Positions 61,224-64,000 of a stretch of 64,000 nucleotides of DNA are shown here, piece by piece. Position numbers and translations under genes: made by a program. The notes under the pieces were generated by a model. The model saw only the letters and a program-made list of their open reading frames with translations, searched no databases and was not told the DNA's origin. Every line of letters begins with the position of its first letter. The first letter of the stretch is position 1. This stretch comes from Flavobacteriales bacterium (GTDB lineage Bacteria; Bacteroidota; Bacteroidia; Flavobacteriales_F; PHOS-HE28), in assembly GCA_016700415.1 (NCBI GenBank), contig CP065018.1:1488001-1552000 (forward strand). Reading direction: 5' to 3'.

Positions 61224-61306
61224 CCTCCTTGACTTCCTTCACCTAATTGACCTCTTTCACCTACCAGGGGTGAGGGAAGAAAGGGAGGTGAGGGAAGTCA
61301 AGGAGG
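61224..61306. repeat. Pyrimidine-rich inverted and tandem repeat element
   Basis: A 21-base arm CCTCCTTGACTTCCTTCACC(T) at 61224-61244 pairs with 61286-61306 (20 Watson-Crick pairs and one G-T wobble). Each arm is the outer half of two 18-base tandem units. Lies in the 186-base gap between the Ppx/GppA and cold-shock genes. Confidence 0.65.
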
Positions 61307-61320
61307 AAGAGGAACTGGAC

Positions 61321-61355
61321 TAAAAGACGAAGCCCCGACCAAGGCCGGGGCTTCG
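61321..61355 (-). terminator. Terminator of the cold-shock gene
   Basis: CGAAGCCCC/GGGGCTTCG stem (61328-61336 with 61347-61355) followed on the minus strand by TCTTTTA. A good Rho-independent terminator 21 bases after the gene. Confidence 0.85.
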
Positions 61356-61376
61356 CAGTGTTAACGATGTTGGGCC

Positions 61377-61568
61377 TTAGGCCTTGCGCACGTCGATCGC
61401 GCTGAGGCCCTTGGGGGTCTCTTCCACTTCGTAGGTCACGGCGTCGCCTTCCCAGAGGGATTCGCTGGTGCCGGTCTTGTGGACGAAAACGTCCTTTCCA
61501 CCTTCGTCCGGAGTAATGAAGCCGAAACCTTTCTCCGTGTTGAAGAACTTTACTTTACCACTTGCCAT
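61377..61568 (-). CDS. Cold-shock protein (CspA family)
   Basis: The 63-residue OB-fold protein has RNP1 KGFGFITP and RNP2 VFVHKT. It is a nucleic-acid chaperone, not necessarily cold-induced. A TACCTTTG box 30 bases upstream and the terminator downstream make it a monocistronic gene. Confidence 0.95.
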   Translation of the reverse strand: MASGKVKFFNTEKGFGFITPDEGGKDVFVHKTGTSESLWEGDAVTYEVEETPKGLSAIDVRKA

Positions 61569-61598
61569 TGTACTGTCGTGTTTGTTTTTTTAACGGCG

Positions 61599-61606
61599 CA
61601 AAGGTA
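61599..61606 (-). promoter_or_regulatory. -7 box of the cold-shock gene
   Basis: TACCTTTG (61606-61599) matches TANNTTTG; leader of about 25 bases rich in A/T. No TTTG -33 box at N19. Confidence 0.55.
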
Positions 61607-61683
61607 CTCCTGTATGGACCGGCGCCCGACGATCGAGGAATAATAAAGATCGGGGAGGCTCCGCAGACCGTGACGGTCCTTAT

Positions 61684-61745
61684 TTCTCCCTTAGTTCCAT
61701 CTCTTCCTTCACCTTCATTGCATTCTTCGCGATCACAGGTAAAGG
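61684..61745. repeat. Pyrimidine-rich word repeat, second site
   Basis: Words CTCCCTTAGTTCCATCTCTTC and TTCACCTTCATTGCATTCTTC (first 20 bases shown in each case match the 63681 element closely) lie in the 334-base gap between the cold-shock and OmpA-domain genes. The rest of the gap (61746-61902) has only a non-coding-looking open frame. Confidence 0.45.
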
Positions 61746-61902
61746 GGGTAATTGCGGTAAACATGGTAAGTGGGGTATGGGAAGCTACGGCCGGCTCCAA
61801 GTGCTCGGATACGATTTCCTCCACCTCCGCAGTTCTTATGGTGGAGGATGGTCATTCCGGACCGGATCAGGGACCATCGACCGCAATAGAACCCGCCCCT
61901 CC

Positions 61903-63651
61903 ATGAACCGCCATATCGCCATCAGCATAGTGCTGCTCGGTTCCCTGCAACTGACGGCCTCCACCAGCCATCAGGAGCTGATCGTCCACTTCGAAAAGGA
62001 TGTTTCCGCGTTGAACGAACAGGCTATCGACGCACTGGATCGTTTTCTTGCCTCGGTCACCGTCCAAGGTGATTACCACTTCGCGGTGGAAGGTCATACG
62101 GACAGCGATGGAAGCAACACGTACAACGACACGCTTGCCGCTACCCGTGCCCATACGGTGCAGGACTATCTGCTTCATCACGGTGCCGACCCCACCCTGG
62201 TGGACATTACCTATCGCGGCGAACGGAAGCCCGTGGCCAGCAATGCCGACGCGGGCGGCATGTCATTGAACCGCCGGGTGCGCATCACCTTCACAAGGAA
62301 CGTCTTCGCCGACATGGATGAGCTGCGGCAGTTCTTGCGGGAAGGGACCGTACAGCACTTCACCGTGGCCCCCGGGCGCGACACCGTATTGACGGGCAAG
62401 ACCGGCTCCACGCTCACCTTCCGCGCCGATGCATTTGAGGATGTGGATGGTCAGCCTGTTTCCGGCCCGGTGGAGATAGAGCTCACCGAGGCATTGGGCG
62501 CACCGGACATGGTGGCATACGGCCTCAGCACGCGCAGCGATGACCGCCTCTTGGAGACCGATGGCATGGTGAAGGTGTTGGCCACAGATGCTTCCGGGAA
62601 CCAGCTTCGGCTGAAGAAGGACGCACCGATGACCGTGACCATGCCGACGACGGGGATCAAACCGCGAATGCAACTGTTCCTCAGCGCCACCGGCACCAAT
62701 TGGGCCGCAGCTCCATCGACATCGGGCAGCTCCCCTTTATCAGGATGGAATGACACGCCACCGGATCCACCCGTGATCACCTTCAACCTGCCCAAGTACA
62801 AGGAAGACCAACATGGCAAGCCCGTCAGGCCCGTCAGGCCCGTGCAACCGGTGTTTCCACGGGTCCCGAAAATGTCGAATGACAGAAGCTATGTGCGCAA
62901 GGACCCTTGGTGGGGGTTCCTTCGGCCACGGGTGATACGGACCCGAACCGAAAAAGCGTTCGCGCAGGCGGAGAAACGAAATACATCAAGCCACAAGCGC
63001 TACCAGGCCCGGATGGAGCGCTATTACAGGGAGAAAGCGGAATTCCCCGCCGCAGCGGAACGATATACCGTCCGCAAGGCACTTTGGGATGAACGCAAAA
63101 GGATGGAAAAGGAGCAGTGGTACGTCGAGGTTTACCGGCCTGCGCGGTGGAAGTACGATTCGATCATCGCACCTCAGCGCGCCCAATACCTCGCCGAGCT
63201 GGCAGCGTGGAGGCGCGAACGCAACATCCGGCTGGAGCGCTACGCCCAGTGGGCCGATAGCACACGATCGACCACGGTGAACGGGCTGTCCAACTATGTG
63301 CTCAACACCGCGCAGCTGGGATGGATCAACTGCGACCGGTTCTACACGGTGCCCGAGGAGCGCAAACAGGAGGTGATCGTTCAGGGTGGCGTTGAAGACC
63401 GGGAAGAGGTGTACCTTGTGTTCACCGGGATGCGGATGCTGCTCAACATGGAGCTGAACGAGGCCAATGAACATGTTTCGCCACCTGCACCCATGGATGA
63501 GCCGGCCGTGATCTTTGCGTACACCGTGATCGACGGCCGCGCACACATCTGCGTGCAACCCATGAAGCCGGGTGAAAAACCGAAGTTGCGATACGAGCCG
63601 AGCAGCGTAGCCGAGGTCGGCAGAAAGCTGGCGGAGCTGGCCGGCACCTGA
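61903..63651 (+). CDS. OmpA-domain protein with long coiled/disordered tail
   Basis: The 582-residue protein has a signal peptide (about 1-22), then an OmpA-type peptidoglycan-binding domain directly (about 30-140, VEGHTDSDGSNTYNDTLAATRA with the conserved NR.VRI near the end). A ~140-residue beta-sandwich-like region follows (TVLTGKTGSTLTFRADAFED), a Pro-rich linker (DPPVITFNLPKYKED ... PVQPVFPRVP), a long Arg/Glu-rich coil (about 400-510) and a mixed C-terminal domain. No barrel is present. I do not recognise the latter parts. The ATG at 61903 is favoured by the signal peptide. Confidence 0.8.
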   Translation: MNRHIAISIVLLGSLQLTASTSHQELIVHFEKDVSALNEQAIDALDRFLASVTVQGDYHFAVEGHTDSDGSNTYNDTLAATRAHTVQDYLLHHGADPTLVDITYRGERKPVASNADAGGMSLNRRVRITFTRNVFADMDELRQFLREGTVQHFTVAPGRDTVLTGKTGSTLTFRADAFEDVDGQPVSGPVEIELTEALGAPDMVAYGLSTRSDDRLLETDGMVKVLATDASGNQLRLKKDAPMTVTMPTTGIKPRMQLFLSATGTNWAAAPSTSGSSPLSGWNDTPPDPPVITFNLPKYKEDQHGKPVRPVRPVQPVFPRVPKMSNDRSYVRKDPWWGFLRPRVIRTRTEKAFAQAEKRNTSSHKRYQARMERYYREKAEFPAAAERYTVRKALWDERKRMEKEQWYVEVYRPARWKYDSIIAPQRAQYLAELAAWRRERNIRLERYAQWADSTRSTTVNGLSNYVLNTAQLGWINCDRFYTVPEERKQEVIVQGGVEDREEVYLVFTGMRMLLNMELNEANEHVSPPAPMDEPAVIFAYTVIDGRAHICVQPMKPGEKPKLRYEPSSVAEVGRKLAELAGT

Positions 63652-63682
63652 ACGAGCTGCGCATCCGTTTCTTCTTTTACTC

Positions 63683-63742
63683 CCCTTACCTCCATCTCTT
63701 CCATTTCCTTCTTCACTATTTGTCAGGTGAGGGAGGTAAGGG
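63683..63742. repeat. Pyrimidine/purine inverted repeat after the OmpA-domain gene
   Basis: CCCTTACCTCC (63683-63693) and GGAGGTAAGGG (63732-63742) are perfect 11-bp arms around a pyrimidine-rich loop; related to the elements at 61224 and 61684. Confidence 0.55.
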
Positions 63743-63787
63743 ATGGAAAGGATGTGAAACAGGTAAGGAAAGAACAGTCGGCGGCTT

Positions 63788-64000
63788 TCATGCTTCCTCC
63801 AACTTCAACCACGCCTGCACCATGTGGATCTGCCCATAGCTGTATGCATCACCGAAATGCGTGCGCACGTCCTTGGTGCCCGCTTCGGCGTTGTTCCGGA
63901 TGTACTCGGCGAGCTTGTCCCGGACACTTTCATCCAGCACCTGGCCGATCTCCACTTCACCGGCCGTGATCCCTTTCGCTGCATGCCCTTCAAGGGTGCT
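63788..64000 (-). CDS. HTH_40-type C-terminal end of a helicase-like protein (partial)
   Basis: Seventy codons up to the TGA at 63788-63790; the rest lies outside the window. The sequence has the HTH_40 pattern (STLEGHAAKGITAGEVEIG early, THFGDAYSYGQIHMVQAWL late), a winged-helix domain found at the C-terminus of RecQ-like and Pif1-like helicases in Bacteroidota. Which helicase it belongs to cannot be judged. Confidence 0.65.
   Translation of the reverse strand, partial: STLEGHAAKGITAGEVEIGQVLDESVRDKLAEYIRNNAEAGTKDVRTHFGDAYSYGQIHMVQAWLKLEEA

Noticed and set aside
61224..63765. CRISPR-like array
   Set aside because: Repeat units are degenerate, inverted, pyrimidine-rich and without unique spacers of constant length; no cas gene is present.

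Overview
The window is a 64 kb chromosomal segment of a GC-rich member of the Bacteroidota, probably Flavobacteriales-like. The evidence is type IX secretion (T9SS) C-terminal sorting domains, a DUF4249/TonB-receptor pair, Bacteroidota-specific families (DUF2851, DUF1573, short AMP nucleosidase) and promoters matching TTTG-N19-TANNTTTG instead of E. coli -35/-10 boxes. Shine-Dalgarno sequences are not evident. I see no prophage, CRISPR array, insertion sequence or rRNA.

Layout. Positions 1-12200 (minus strand) are the translation/transcription core: a tRNA cluster (Thr-Tyr-Gly-Thr), tuf, tRNA-Trp, secE, nusG, rplK, rplA, rplJ, rplL, rpoB and the start of rpoC, preceded upstream by rpsU, xerC and hpf. 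A textbook Bacteroidota promoter sits ahead of the tRNAs, and three REP-like palindromes lie just after the stop codons of rplJ, nusG and rpsU. Positions 12.2-23.3 kb hold two divergent transporter operons: TetR, outer-membrane barrel, LolD-like ATPase, three FtsX-type permeases and a LolA-like protein on the minus strand; SDR, MacA, ATPase and permease on the plus strand. Positions 23.3-35.1 kb carry a pldA remnant, mscS, a TonB receptor with a DUF4249 lipoprotein, a barrel protein and a complete RND efflux operon with a GbsR/MarR-type regulator. Positions 35.1-53.8 kb are mostly housekeeping and small conserved genes: acyl-CoA dehydrogenase, HhH protein, RmlD-like reductase, DUF1456, PspC, DUF2851, pyrF, a polytopic membrane protein, amidohydrolase, patatin, subtilase, an HSDR_N protein, amn, holA, DUF1573 and valS. 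Positions 53.8-60.1 kb are a tight run of three T9SS cargo genes whose first member, a metalloprotease, is broken by an in-frame TAA. Positions 60.2-64 kb carry a Ppx/GppA protein with no ordinary start codon, a cold-shock protein, an OmpA-domain protein and the end of an HTH_40 protein.

The most interesting signals are: (1) several operon-first genes have a -7 box ending only 4-8 nt before the start codon, suggesting leaderless mRNAs, including a possible AUC start; (2) the divergent transporter island with a Lol-like operon containing a duplicated permease; (3) REP-like palindromes placed at gene ends in the ribosomal operon; (4) the interrupted metalloprotease and the truncated pldA; (5) several families of degenerate intergenic word repeats; (6) an operator candidate repeated around the RND regulator.
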